Under the pieces are notes generated by a model that saw only the letters and a list, made by a program, of their open reading frames with translations, made no database searches and was not told where the DNA came from. From DATBAX01 sp963723765 (GTDB lineage Bacteria; Acidobacteriota; Terriglobia; Terriglobales; Acidobacteriaceae), in contig CAVRSD010000010.1 in NCBI GenBank assembly GCA_963723765.1, forward strand, positions 1 through 64,000: a stretch of 64,000 bases of DNA. Direction: 5' to 3'. The translations under genes were made by a program, and so were the position numbers. Below are positions 46,333 to 55,035 of the stretch, piece after piece (position 1 is the first letter of the stretch; each line of letters starts with the position of its first letter).

Positions 46333-46443
46333 GGGAGATGGCTTTCGAACCAGAAGGCTGTTGGTGAAAATTGCGATTTTTCGCCAACAATCAGGATTCC
46401 GATGTACGGTGAGCGCCAGATCCTCTATAGGTTTTCAAAACCA

Positions 46444-46884
46444 CTATTGACCAGTCGGTGCACTCCACAGAACCACCCGATAGTGGTCATCCCCATTGAG
46501 ACCATCGTCGCTGAGCGAATCGAGATTCCCAGAATAGATTCTCGCTCTGTATGAGCCTGATGGTAGGTCAATGCGTGCAGCATCTGGGAAATAATCAGTG
46601 CAGCCAGCCACAACGAGCCGACCGGATGTTACCTCTATGGAGCATTCGGTGACTTGATCCCAACTATTCATATCATCGTCGGGCTTGCCATCCATGATTT
46701 CGACAACGACAGGAACAATCGCATTACGAACCGTCCCGATTCCTATAGTGCCCGGCGCAACAGCTAGATCACGGGCCGTGGCTTCCGGCGTCCAGCTATC
46801 GCTCAGGTTGCCCTCGACACTCTCATCCTGCACATAGAACTGGTGGTAGTCGGCGAAGAGCTTGTACTCGAATGTTCGTGTCAT
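46444..46884 (-). CDS. ComJ-like (nuclease-inhibitor-type) hypothetical protein
   Basis: 146 residues from the ATG at 46884; a longer open frame to 46974 exists but is not protein-like. The pattern FADYHQFYVQDESVEGNLSD, WTPEATARDLAVAPGTIGIG, then RIDLPSGSYRARIYSGNLDS follows the layout I recall of Bacillus ComJ, the inhibitor of the NucA nuclease: YHQF near the start, W..EA, G-I, and LP-G-Y in the second half. No nuclease gene is adjacent. The match is from memory and the sequence is divergent, so function is tentative. Confidence 0.45.
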   Translation of the reverse strand: MTRTFEYKLFADYHQFYVQDESVEGNLSDSWTPEATARDLAVAPGTIGIGTVRNAIVPVVVEIMDGKPDDDMNSWDQVTECSIEVTSGRLVVAGCTDYFPDAARIDLPSGSYRARIYSGNLDSLSDDGLNGDDHYRVVLWSAPTGQ

Positions 46885-47079
46885 TGATTTCGCCGATTTC
46901 GCCTGAGGAATTGTCCGATACGCGGACAGGGTAGCAGCTCTATTGATGGCGCGAAAGTCAATTGGCGTAAACAAGCCATTACACTCATAATCCGAATATT
47001 CAGGTGTTTACCAGAATTCCGAATTCATGAAGGCTACCAACGGCCCACGGAATTCTGGGAAGTCGTTATACAGGTACTT

Positions 47080-47150
47080 CAAGCGCTGAAGCGCGTTAAT
47101 GCGGCAAGAGTCTTAACGCAGCGCTGAAGCGACTGCTCCACCCAAAATCC
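47080..47150. repeat. Dispersed repeat, family D (copy 1)
   Basis: GCGCTGAAGCGCGTTAA... then CTTAACGCAGCGCTGAAGCG and ACTGCTCCACCCAAAAT. A second copy at 52034-52101 shares both ends, including the final CTCCACCCAAAAT. Confidence 0.7.
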
Positions 47151-47170
47151 TCGACGTGCCTCGCACCTTT

Positions 47171-47252
47171 CGCAAAAATCAAAAGAACCAGCTCGCTCTC
47201 GGCTTCCGTGGTTCCCACCCTTCGCAAAATCGGGCAAGGATGGGCCGCCCCA
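47171..47252. repeat. Dispersed repeat, family E (copy 1)
   Basis: CAAAAATCAAAAGAACCAGC ... AAAATCGGGCAAGGATGGGC. A second copy lies at 49102-49180 and a partial one (GTCCTTCCCAAAGTCGGGGC) at ~47865-47885. Confidence 0.7.
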
Positions 47253-47274
47253 GTTTCTTGGGGGGAGATCTAAT

Positions 47275-47783
47275 CTAATTTGAAGAGCCCACTATTCGAC
47301 TTTCGCCATGTCCGAGATGCCAGCGTCGGAGAGATCCTTCAGCGCCTTTTGCCCTTGGAACCATCTGAATACGAAAAAGGCATGGACCCCGGTTGCCCAA
47401 ATCGAAAACGTCATCATGAGGGCGAGCATGTCGGCCCCGTAAAGAACCATGCCGGCCAGGAATGCCCAACGATAACCTTTGCGTCCGGCGGCTCCGAGCG
47501 CTAGCAGAACAATCAGCCACGTCGCCATCGTGCTATAGACGATCAAGGGATAATGCGAACCGAGTGAACGGCCATAAAACTTCAGGAGGTCAAAGGCACC
47601 GATATTCACAAGAATGTTCAGCCGCACCGGGAGCAGGCCGGTGCTGATCGCAGCCAGACCCGCGGCCCAGAAGAAGTAGTTGGCATCGTCGAGGCTCTCG
47701 GCGCGTAGATCGGTGCGTCGCTGCGCTTCAGCCGCTGCATACTCTTTGTCGGTTTGGCCTGCGCCAACATTCAATGTTTGCAT
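47275..47783 (-). CDS. Hypothetical membrane protein, four helices
   Basis: About 169 residues including 3' codons; starts MQTLNVGAGQTDKEYAAAEA. Hydrophobic segments: YFFWAAGLAAISTGLLPVRL, LIVYSTMATWLIVLLALGAA, AFLAGMVLYGADMLALMMTF, then ATGVHAFFVFRWFQGQKALK. No family recognised, but the topology is clean and the end (KALKDLSDAGISDMAKVE) is charged and cytoplasmic-looking. It sits between two repeats. Confidence 0.65.
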
Positions 47784-47965
47784 GGGGCCATCACGTCACG
47801 GATTGCTTGCCAAGTATACGCGAGACGGTTTATCGAGACGGTCCTCGGCGTCTGTGTCTCCCGTCCTTCCCAAAGTCGGGGCCCCAGTCCACTGATTTCA
47901 GCGAGATCAAACTCTGCACACAGGGAGCCATCCGCCGAATCAGCGGTTGGTGGGGATTTGTGCTT

Positions 47966-48961
47966 TCACGGTGATACCGGCAGATCCACTTCAAGGCAGC
48001 CAAGAGTGAAGGCAAACGGAAACGGGCCCGGGTCACTGGTTCGGTAGAGTCCGTCGAAGAATACGAAGGCGCGATTCGCATTCTTCTCGTCGAAATCGAA
48101 CGAAGGTTTCCAAGGACCACTGTGCCATCCGCGATCTTCTGCGGTCATGATCTGGAGCGGACGGCTCCAATCAGAAAAAACTCCAGATGGCGCATCTGCC
48201 CGGCACCACCACAGTCCCGTTTCGGTTGGCGCGCTACCCTCTCCGACCCAAACCCGCGCGAAGATCGCGTCGAACGAACCGGCTCTTTCACGGACACAGA
48301 AATCGAACATCTTTATTTCGGGCGGCGCGAAAATCGTGTGCTTGCTCCACCCCGTCATTCCATCCTCGCTCTCTGCGTAGCCGTGCACCAGATAGTTTTC
48401 CTGGTTCGAGCCCGCCACATACCACATCTTCCATTTGCCATCGTGATAGAGGAGGTTGGGTTCGTACACGCTTCCGTGTTCCCACTCTTCATTCGCCGCA
48501 AACGCAGGCGCAGGCTGATCGATCCATGCCTTTCCGTTCCATTGCAAAAAACCAATCGTGTAGGGTCCCCACAAGTTTTCCGCGGCTCCCGCGTAGTAGA
48601 GGCGCTCCACCCATTCGCGTCTGTGGGGATCCCATCCTCTTGCATACGAGGGGCAATGCCGCCCGCCATTCCCGTCCCACGCGCGGCTCATGTTCTGTCC
48701 GGCAAGGGGCGCCAATTCGCCCGCTTCCCCTCCGATGAGTTTCCAGCCCAGAGCGGAGAGCGATGCGCCGGGATCGAGTGAAGCGCTGAAGAGTTGTGTC
48801 GCACCATATCCGCCAGACTGGCCGGCAAGATACATCCACCATCGGTCGCCACGCCGGACTACGCTCGCATCGAGCAGTTCCGCGCCGCAACCTCCAGCGG
48901 CATTTTGAGGATCGAAGACTCTGGTCTCTTTTCCGCAGAAAAGAATTTCTGTATTTCCCAT
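47966..48961 (-). CDS. Beta-propeller glycosidase-like protein (GH43/GH32/GH130 clan)
   Basis: 332 residues from the ATG at 48961 (MGNTEILFCGKETRVFDPQN), preceded by GAGGAG; no signal peptide, so cytoplasmic. Repeating blades with aromatic W/Y-rich strands: VRRGDRWWMYLAGQSGGYGA, WVERLYYAGAAENLWGPYTI, SVYEPNLLYHDGKWKMWYVA, EDRGWHSGPWKPSFDFDEKN, AFVFFDGLYRTSDPGPFPFA. The EPNLLYHDGKWKMWY segment is typical of five-bladed propeller glycosidases and phosphorylases. Substrate unknown. Confidence 0.65.
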   Translation of the reverse strand: MGNTEILFCGKETRVFDPQNAAGGCGAELLDASVVRRGDRWWMYLAGQSGGYGATQLFSASLDPGASLSALGWKLIGGEAGELAPLAGQNMSRAWDGNGGRHCPSYARGWDPHRREWVERLYYAGAAENLWGPYTIGFLQWNGKAWIDQPAPAFAANEEWEHGSVYEPNLLYHDGKWKMWYVAGSNQENYLVHGYAESEDGMTGWSKHTIFAPPEIKMFDFCVRERAGSFDAIFARVWVGEGSAPTETGLWWCRADAPSGVFSDWSRPLQIMTAEDRGWHSGPWKPSFDFDEKNANRAFVFFDGLYRTSDPGPFPFAFTLGCLEVDLPVSP

Positions 48962-49101
48962 GCTGCTCCTCCTCAACATTGCAGGTCTATTTTACAAGCT
49001 TGGTGGATGGGCCACGATTGATGATCTTTGTGTTGCACCGTATCCCGGCTCGGTCGATAATTGCCTATTGAACCCAAAATCCAAACCATGTGCCTCCAGC
49101 C

Positions 49102-49180
49102 CTGCAAAATCAAAAGAATCAGCTCTCGGCGTCCGTGATTCCCACCTTTCCCAAAATCGGGCAAGGATGGGCCACCCCCA
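49102..49180. repeat. Dispersed repeat, family E (copy 2)
   Basis: GCAAAATCAAAAGAATCAGC ... CCCAAAATCGGGCAAGGATG GGCC. Same orientation as the copy at 47171-47252, about 1.9 kb away. Confidence 0.7.
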
Positions 49181-49235
49181 GGCTGCTGATTTCATCAAGG
49201 TCAAACCCCGGACGAGGGTCCGGCTACCCGCGATT

Positions 49236-51131
49236 TTATGGGCATGTGGCAAAAACACTGGGACATGCGCCGGCATCAACCGCTGAAGCCGGCAGATAAG
49301 GCTCGGATTGGCCGTAGCCGATGGCCGGGCTGCCCGGCTGAAGAGCGAAGTTGTTGTTGGTCACGCTGCTGAACTTTGGGTCCACGTTGCACTGATTCGG
49401 ATCCGTGCCGGTTGAGCAGTTCATGGTGTCGGGGGTGAGCATCACGTTGCCATCCGGCCCCCAACCGTAGGGCGGCGCGCCGCCGAAGCTGATGTTGTTG
49501 CTCCACACGTTACTCACAGTGCCCGGCGTGCTGACCCCGTCAAATGCCACGTTCGTCATCAGCGGACAAGTGTAGGGCGGAGTGTTGGTGTAATCGACGC
49601 CCTCACAGCGCGGATCGCTGCCGGAAGTTGCGGGTACCGGGTAGGCAATGTTGTTCAGGAATACGTTGTTCTGACTTTCGGCGCTATCGATCTCTCCGCG
49701 GCCGATCCCGGGATTGAAGGGATCAAGATTATTGTCGTAGGCGGTATTGTTCGCCACCGTGACGTTGTCACTACGGAATATGTGGACTCCCTTGCCGCCA
49801 TTGTTGTAGGAGACGTTGTTCGCGACCAGCGTCTGGTACGGGTAAACAACATTGGTGCTGCCGGCGTTGTTGAACGTATCCATGATGATGCCGTTGCCGT
49901 CGGTGTCGTAGGGGTCGGACGCGGTTCCGCATTGGTTGATGATGTTGTCGTACGCTACGTTCCATTCGACGACGTTGTGGAATGGGGCCCAGGCGAGATC
50001 GGCGGCGGTGGGAGTGTAGCCGGTAATCGCCCTCGCAATGACGATCCCTATACCAGAACCCTGGGCCGAGCAGGCGGTGTTGGTGTTGCCGTAAGCGAGA
50101 TTGTGCAGAAAGTAGACATACTCTCCACCTCCCGTGCCAACCCCAGCTTGACCATAGCCGTGGATGATGTTGTTGATGATCCAGATGTGATGGCTGGTCG
50201 TGCCCCCGGTATCGTTGCCGTCAGGAAAATAAACTTCGACGCCGACGCCGTAGAGAGTCTTGCTACTTGCGGCCAGTTCGAAACCGTCGAGCATCAGGTA
50301 GTTCGGGCCAGAGCCATTACTTGCGATATTAAAGGCCGGGGCCGCGTTGCCACCCGCGGCGGTGATCTTGCAGCCATCCAAGGTCTGGCAGCGATAGACC
50401 ACGTAGCCGGTGGGTGAGGCGAGGTTCCCGCCGTGGGTGGGCTGGACGCCAGCCGCGTAGGTGCCGGCGGCTACATTCACGCAGTCGCCGGCAACTCGGC
50501 CTCCGGCGGCGGTGTCGGCATTCTGAATGGTCAGCCAGGGACTGGCCTGAGTTCCGGCGTTCGCATCATTGCCGTCGGTGGCAACGTAATAATTGCGAAC
50601 GCAGGTGTACAGTGGGTTTGCGAAAAGCGATGCGCTGGGACCCGGCAATTGAGTAGGGACGGCAACGGGCGTAGCGTTGACTTGCGCCGAGTTGGCGCTT
50701 GTGCCGGCGGCGTTGGCGGCGGAGACGACATAGAAATATTCGGTGCCGTTGGTCACGCCACTATCCGTAAAGTTGGCGGTCGTGGGAGTCCCTATCTGGC
50801 TGTAAGGACCGCCCGACGTGGTAGAGCGTTTGACATTGTAGGAAGTCGCTCCGGACGACGCCGTCCAGGAGAGGATGACTTGCGCATTGGCGGCGGTCGC
50901 GACCAGACCTGCCGGTATGGCTGGAACGGGAGAGCCACCGCCGCCGCCCGATCCGGTGCTGCCGCCACAGCCAAGGAGCAGGACGGCGAGGAAAAAGGTG
51001 GCAAAGAGGAACCCGGTTCTACAGACGGCGATGCGGCGATCGCGTGGAATTTCGGCGATGTGCTCCTGCACGTGATTGAGTGGGATGTTCACGCGGCCAT
51101 CCACATGTTGGCCACGGGGGTTTCTGTCCAT
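49236..51131 (-). CDS. Lipoprotein with fibronectin type III and right-handed parallel beta-helix domains
   Basis: About 630 residues. A signal segment TGFLFATFFLAVLLLGCGGS ends in a lipobox Cys, so the protein is surface or outer-membrane anchored. Then a Gly linker, an FN3 domain (PAGLVATAANAQVILSWTAS, GTEYFYVVSAANAAGTSANS), a DUF1565-like opening (NYYVATDGNDANAGTQASPW) and a parallel beta-helix with many Asn-ladder turns (HIWIINNIIHGYGQAG; NVVEWNVAYDNIINQCG; VANNVSYNNGGKGVHIFRSD; VANNTAYDNNLDPFNPG). Likely binds or cleaves a polysaccharide. The start is uncertain: the ATG at 51131 leaves a long polar N-terminus before the signal segment, and a GTG near 51075 is an alternative. Confidence 0.8.
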   Translation of the reverse strand: MDRNPRGQHVDGRVNIPLNHVQEHIAEIPRDRRIAVCRTGFLFATFFLAVLLLGCGGSTGSGGGGGSPVPAIPAGLVATAANAQVILSWTASSGATSYNVKRSTTSGGPYSQIGTPTTANFTDSGVTNGTEYFYVVSAANAAGTSANSAQVNATPVAVPTQLPGPSASLFANPLYTCVRNYYVATDGNDANAGTQASPWLTIQNADTAAGGRVAGDCVNVAAGTYAAGVQPTHGGNLASPTGYVVYRCQTLDGCKITAAGGNAAPAFNIASNGSGPNYLMLDGFELAASSKTLYGVGVEVYFPDGNDTGGTTSHHIWIINNIIHGYGQAGVGTGGGEYVYFLHNLAYGNTNTACSAQGSGIGIVIARAITGYTPTAADLAWAPFHNVVEWNVAYDNIINQCGTASDPYDTDGNGIIMDTFNNAGSTNVVYPYQTLVANNVSYNNGGKGVHIFRSDNVTVANNTAYDNNLDPFNPGIGRGEIDSAESQNNVFLNNIAYPVPATSGSDPRCEGVDYTNTPPYTCPLMTNVAFDGVSTPGTVSNVWSNNISFGGAPPYGWGPDGNVMLTPDTMNCSTGTDPNQCNVDPKFSSVTNNNFALQPGSPAIGYGQSEPYLPASAVDAGACPSVFATCP

Positions 51132-51330
51132 CCCAATGACGCGCGCAGGTCGGGACGGCCAACATAGCCGATAGATCATGTGTCACCGGCGTCTCCGAGC
51201 AGAGAGGAGGCATGGGCCAGCCCGCCCGGATAGTATTGCTTCAAAATCATTGGAGCCTCTTAGTTTAGCACCGCAAATTCCTGTAAGATGCGCCAGTGAG
51301 AATTACTCAGTGACAATGCTGCGGAGGAAT

Positions 51331-51912
51331 ATGCCAATGAATAAAGTATGTTTGCTCGCTCTAGTGATTTTCGCTGCCGGTGTTCTGGCCGCTCCAGTAC
51401 ACGCGCAGGACATGCCGAAGAAAGACGCAGCGCCGAAGGCTGCGCCAGGCCCGTCGCAGGCCTTGCTCGATCAGTGGAATGACATTGGACGCAAGTTGAA
51501 CGCGATGGCGGAAGATTTTCCCGAAGACAAGTACGATTTCAAGGCCGCTCCGACGGTGCGCAGTTTTGCCGAGCGGTTGATCCACGCTGCCCATGCGAAC
51601 CAGTTTTTTATCAATGCGCTCGCCGGCCAGAAGATGCCTGAGATGGATGATCCCAAACGCGACCAGTTCAAAACTAAAGCGGAAGTGGTTGAGTTCGTGA
51701 AGAAGTCATTTTCGGACGGCGCTGCGGCGATCACAGCGCGGGGAGACAAGGGCATGTCGAGTCTGGTGGTGGATCCATTCAGTAACCAGCAGACCCGCAT
51801 CAACGACTTTGCCTATGGCTTCGTCGAGCATTCCGGAGAAATTTATGGTCAGTTGACGGTTTACTACCGGGTGGCCGGGTTGGTGCCTCCGGAGTCGCGT
51901 CCGAAGAAGTAG
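51331..51912 (+). CDS. Exported DinB-like four-helix protein
   Basis: 193 residues from ATG 51331, with a GCGGAGGAAT ribosome-binding site. Signal peptide MPMNKVCLLALVIFAAGVLA then a likely cleavage after PVHAQ. The mature part is the DinB/YfiT helical bundle: QWNDIGRKLNAMAEDFPEDK, FKAAPTVRSFAERLIHAAHA and FVEHSGEIYGQLTVYYRVAG, with His residues at the metal-binding positions (IHAAHAN, EHSGE). Exported DinB proteins are frequent in Acidobacteriota; the substrate, possibly a thiol, is unknown. Confidence 0.85.
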   Translation: MPMNKVCLLALVIFAAGVLAAPVHAQDMPKKDAAPKAAPGPSQALLDQWNDIGRKLNAMAEDFPEDKYDFKAAPTVRSFAERLIHAAHANQFFINALAGQKMPEMDDPKRDQFKTKAEVVEFVKKSFSDGAAAITARGDKGMSSLVVDPFSNQQTRINDFAYGFVEHSGEIYGQLTVYYRVAGLVPPESRPKK

Positions 51913-52033
51913 TGGGAAGTAATTGCGATTTTTCGCCAATCATCAACTGATCTGGATTTCGTTGATAATTGGCGGTACCGTAGCGAGTCTTCCATAGCAC
52001 TAGAGGGCTAAGAAATTCGTATCGGGGATCCTC

Positions 52034-52101
52034 CGGCGCTGAAGCGCGTTAGGAAAGAAAGAGTTCTTAACGCAGCGCTGAAGCGACTGCTCCACCCAAA
52101 A
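52034..52101. repeat. Dispersed repeat, family D (copy 2)
   Basis: GGCGCTGAAGCGCGTTAGG ... TTAACGCAGCGCTGAAGCG, ACTGCTCCACCCAAAAT; matches copy 1 at 47080-47150. Confidence 0.7.
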
Positions 52102-52123
52102 TAACATTTACTACACATTTACT

Positions 52124-52168
52124 AAAGCCCCGCCCTCTCGCAAAATGCGCGAGAAGGACGGGGCACCC
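52124..52168. repeat. Dispersed hairpin repeat, family C (copy 3, inverted)
   Basis: AGCCCCGCCCTCTCGCAAAA then TGCGCGAGAAGGACGGGGCA; the reverse complement of the two copies that flank vapBC. Confidence 0.75.
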
Positions 52169-52204
52169 TGCACCGAAAACCGTTCCTCGCGGTAGAATCC
52201 TCGC

Positions 52205-53122
52205 ATGCGCATCACCAGCCGGCGGCGGGCGATCATTACTTTCCTTTCGCTGGGAGTGTGTCTGGCCGCGCTGGCCGTGGCCGTGGGATTTGGCTGGATC
52301 ATTCTCAACTGGCGCCTGGATGTGAAAGTCGTTCTGGGCATCATCTTCTTCGGCGTGATTGCTGCCGGTCTCATTCTGAATACGACTTTTCTGGTGCGCG
52401 AAATTAAGCGCAACGAGCAGCATGACAGCTTTATCAATGCGGTCACTCACGAATTAAAGACGCCCATCGCATCGATTCGCCTTTATCTCCAGACTTTAGA
52501 GCGTCGCGACGTGGACGAAGCCAAGCGGCACGAATTTTATCGTCTCATGCTGGACGACACCGATCGGCTTCTGGGAACGGTCGAGCAAGTGTTGAAGGCG
52601 GGAGAAGCGGCGGTAAGAAAATCGCGGTATGCCCCACTCGACTTCGCGGAACTGGTAAAGCAATGCGTGGACACGGCGCGCACCGGACATCATCTTCAGC
52701 CCGAGACGCTGCGCTACGAGCAGGTTTCCATGAATGGTGCGGGTGCGAATGTGAACGGCGATTCCGAAGAGCTGCGAACGGCGGTTTCCAATGTGCTCGA
52801 CAATGCCATTAAATATTCGGGAGAGAAGGTGGATATTTCGGTGCGGGTCGATATCCCGGACGAGAAGCAAGTTCGCCTGAGCGTGCACGACAACGGTGTT
52901 GGCATTCCCGCGCCGGAATTGAAACGAATCTTCAAGCGCTTTTACCGTGTTCCGAATCGCTCGCTGGCGCACGTGAAAGGTACTGGCCTGGGATTGTTTA
53001 TTGTGCGCACCATCGCCAAGAAGCACGGAGGCCGGGTGTCGGCGGAGAGCGCGGGCGAAGGTCAGGGGACAACGGTGATTTTGCAGTTGCCACGGAATAT
53101 TTCGCGGGAGAGCCAGACATGA
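52205..53122 (+). CDS. Membrane sensor histidine kinase
   Basis: 305 residues. Two membrane helices at the N-terminus (ITFLSLGVCLAALAVAVGFG; VVLGIIFFGVIAAGLILNTT) with almost no periplasmic loop, so it may sense a membrane signal or partner. HisKA: FINAVTHELKTPIASIRLYL with the acceptor His. HATPase: NVLDNAIKYSGEKVDISVRV (N box), VHDNGVGIPAPELKRIFKRF, GTGLGLFIVRTIAKKHGGRV. The stop overlaps the start of the response-regulator gene by four bases, so they are an operon. Confidence 0.94.
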   Translation: MRITSRRRAIITFLSLGVCLAALAVAVGFGWIILNWRLDVKVVLGIIFFGVIAAGLILNTTFLVREIKRNEQHDSFINAVTHELKTPIASIRLYLQTLERRDVDEAKRHEFYRLMLDDTDRLLGTVEQVLKAGEAAVRKSRYAPLDFAELVKQCVDTARTGHHLQPETLRYEQVSMNGAGANVNGDSEELRTAVSNVLDNAIKYSGEKVDISVRVDIPDEKQVRLSVHDNGVGIPAPELKRIFKRFYRVPNRSLAHVKGTGLGLFIVRTIAKKHGGRVSAESAGEGQGTTVILQLPRNISRESQT

Positions 53123-53988
53123 GTCGCGTGCTGATCGTGGAAGACGAAGCCCACCTGGCCAAGGGGCTGCGTTTTAATTTGGAGGCGGAAGGGCATTCGG
53201 TGCAGGTGGTCGGCGACGGAGAGAGTGCACTGGAACTTTTGCTGGGTAAAGTTGACGGATTGGCAGCAGAAAGTGGAAGTCTAGTGGTTGGCCCGCGCGC
53301 AGAGTTCGACGCCATGGTGCTCGACGTCATGCTGCCGGGCAAGGATGGTTTTGCAGTGGCAGCGGAGCTGCGCGCGGCCAAGCAGTTTATCCCGGTGCTG
53401 ATGCTGACGGCGCGGGGGCGGCCGGAAGATGTATTGAAAGGATTTGCTTCGGGCGCCGACGATTATTTGCCCAAGCCTTTCGAGTTGGCGATTCTGCTGG
53501 CACGATTGCAAGGGCTCTTGCGCCGTCGAGAATGGATGCGGATGAGCGCGGCATCCATCTCCTCCGGAGACGCGAAACCCGGTCCCGCTGGCGAATCTGA
53601 AATGGCGAAAGCCGAGCGTAGAAATTCTGGAGTCTCTGATTTAGAGGTTAGTAATCCCGAGGTCACGGAGTATGACGCGTTCTCCTTCCAGGGACGAACC
53701 ATTGATTTCGGCAAATTGGAACTGCGGGTGAAGCGCAATATCATTCATCTCACGTTGATGGAAGCCGAGTTGCTGCGTCATCTGGTCCGCAACCAAGGCC
53801 GGATCGTTTCGCGGAAATCGATTCTGGAAGAAGTTTGGGGCCTGCACGAAGATACGGACACGCGTGCCATCGATAATTTTATTGTCAGGCTCCGCCGCTA
53901 TATCGAAGACGATCCTTCGAAGCCGGAATACTTGCTAACGGTGCGGGGAGTGGGTTATCGGTTCCTGGCGGAGCCGGAGAAAAACTAA
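53119..53988 (+). CDS. OmpR-family response regulator with an enlarged receiver loop
   Basis: 289 residues. Receiver: MSRVLIVEDEAHLAKGLRFN, phospho-Asp in DAMVLDVMLPGKDGF, Thr in VLMLTARGR, Lys in DDYLPKPFELAI. The loop before the phospho-Asp strand is longer than usual (about 20 extra residues, LLGKVDGLAAESGSLVVGPR). A ~45-residue linker leads to the winged helix (LTLMEAELLRHLVRNQGRIV, SRKSILEEVWGLHEDTDTRA, YLLTVRGVGYRFLAEPEKN). Partner of the kinase just upstream. Targets unknown. Confidence 0.93.
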   Translation: MSRVLIVEDEAHLAKGLRFNLEAEGHSVQVVGDGESALELLLGKVDGLAAESGSLVVGPRAEFDAMVLDVMLPGKDGFAVAAELRAAKQFIPVLMLTARGRPEDVLKGFASGADDYLPKPFELAILLARLQGLLRRREWMRMSAASISSGDAKPGPAGESEMAKAERRNSGVSDLEVSNPEVTEYDAFSFQGRTIDFGKLELRVKRNIIHLTLMEAELLRHLVRNQGRIVSRKSILEEVWGLHEDTDTRAIDNFIVRLRRYIEDDPSKPEYLLTVRGVGYRFLAEPEKN

Positions 53989-53993
53989 CTGCT

Positions 53994-55002
53994 TTATCGC
54001 GTTCCAAAGCCCTGGCCGGGCAGCATCCACATCACCAGGCCGAGGCCGGTGAGCACCGCGATGTAATAAACCAGAATGCCGCGGCTGGATTGCGGCGGCG
54101 TGTCTTTGATGAAGACGCGGAATCCGGCGCCGAGCGCGACGAAGATAAATACTTTCTCTCCCAGCACGTACCACAGGGCCAGGGAAGCGACTGCGATCAG
54201 CCAGCGTTCGATCTTTCCGAGGGCCAGCGCGGCCTGGCCGCCATCGAGCATCCAGACGGGAATCAGGTTCAACACATTCAGCCACGCACTGGATCGTGCC
54301 AGAGCTGCCCAGACGCGGATCGCTAGTCTTCCACCAGACCAGTGCGCATGCGGCGGATGCAATGCATCCGGCGAGTGGTCCGGCCAGGCTCACGGCGGCG
54401 CGAGTTTCGAGTGGAACACCCAAGGCTTGCCACTTCACGTAGGCGCCGAAGCCCGGCAGGAAGACCGGCATTTCCGCCGGCAGGCCTCGACGTTTTACAT
54501 CGATGAAGTGGCCCATTTCGTGAATCAGAATGAGCACGGCGAAGCCGATGCCGAATTTTGGGCCATACAGTGTCCAGTACACGCCGATGAATGCTGCCAG
54601 GCTCAACAGGAATTTGAGTTTGAAGGCGAACATCCAGATGGCTTTCGCCTTTAACAGCAAAACGCCCAGAGCTCCTAACGGCCCGGCTTTTTTGGCCCAA
54701 TTGTTTTCTGCAGGAGGAGGCGTCAGGTGCGCGTTGGTTTTTGCTTCCAGTTCACGAGCGTGGGCCTGAATCCAGTCGGCTTGTTTCGATCCACGCGGTA
54801 AAAGCGGCAGTCCCATCAGCCAGCGATCGCGGGCCATGAGGAGTTCGCCTTTGGATTCGAGCGCCTTGGCTTCCTTGGATAGCTGCTCGAGGTCCTGGGC
54901 ATGCACCAGAGCATGACAGTTGTCGCATTCGAGCGCTCCCGGCGCAAGCGGATGCGAGCAGCGGATACAGTTTCCGGTGAATTGGGAAGTGATGGGAGGC
55001 AC
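53994..55002 (-). CDS. Site-2-protease-like M50 metallopeptidase with N-terminal zinc ribbon (frameshift near 54,325)
   Basis: A polytopic membrane protease. Residues 1-40 hold a CxxC...CxxC ribbon (GNCIRCSHPLAPGALECDNC). Then a helix pair and the catalytic HExxH-type motif in VLILIHEMGHFIDVKRRG, and GAYVKWQALGVPLETRAAVS with LAGPLAG. Near 54,325 the frame shifts. The other frame gives the second metal motif LNVLNLIPVWMLDGGQAALA (the Asp ligand) and the last helices, stopping at 53994. One indel restores ~335 residues. Function: regulated intramembrane or membrane-protein proteolysis; substrate unknown. Confidence 0.85.
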
Positions 55003-55035
55003 GATTTAAGAAGCTCTGCTTCAGCTTCCATCATC

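Larger units (their letters stand above)
46885..47274. other. Repeat-rich intergenic region
   Basis: Contains no gene I can support. It holds one copy each of repeat families D (47080-47150) and E (47171-47252), back to back. Confidence 0.6.

Noticed and set aside
50433..51167. Plus-strand frames opposite the beta-helix lipoprotein
   Set aside because: Gly/Val-rich antisense translations of the repetitive Asn/Gly coding strand; no start signal or motif.
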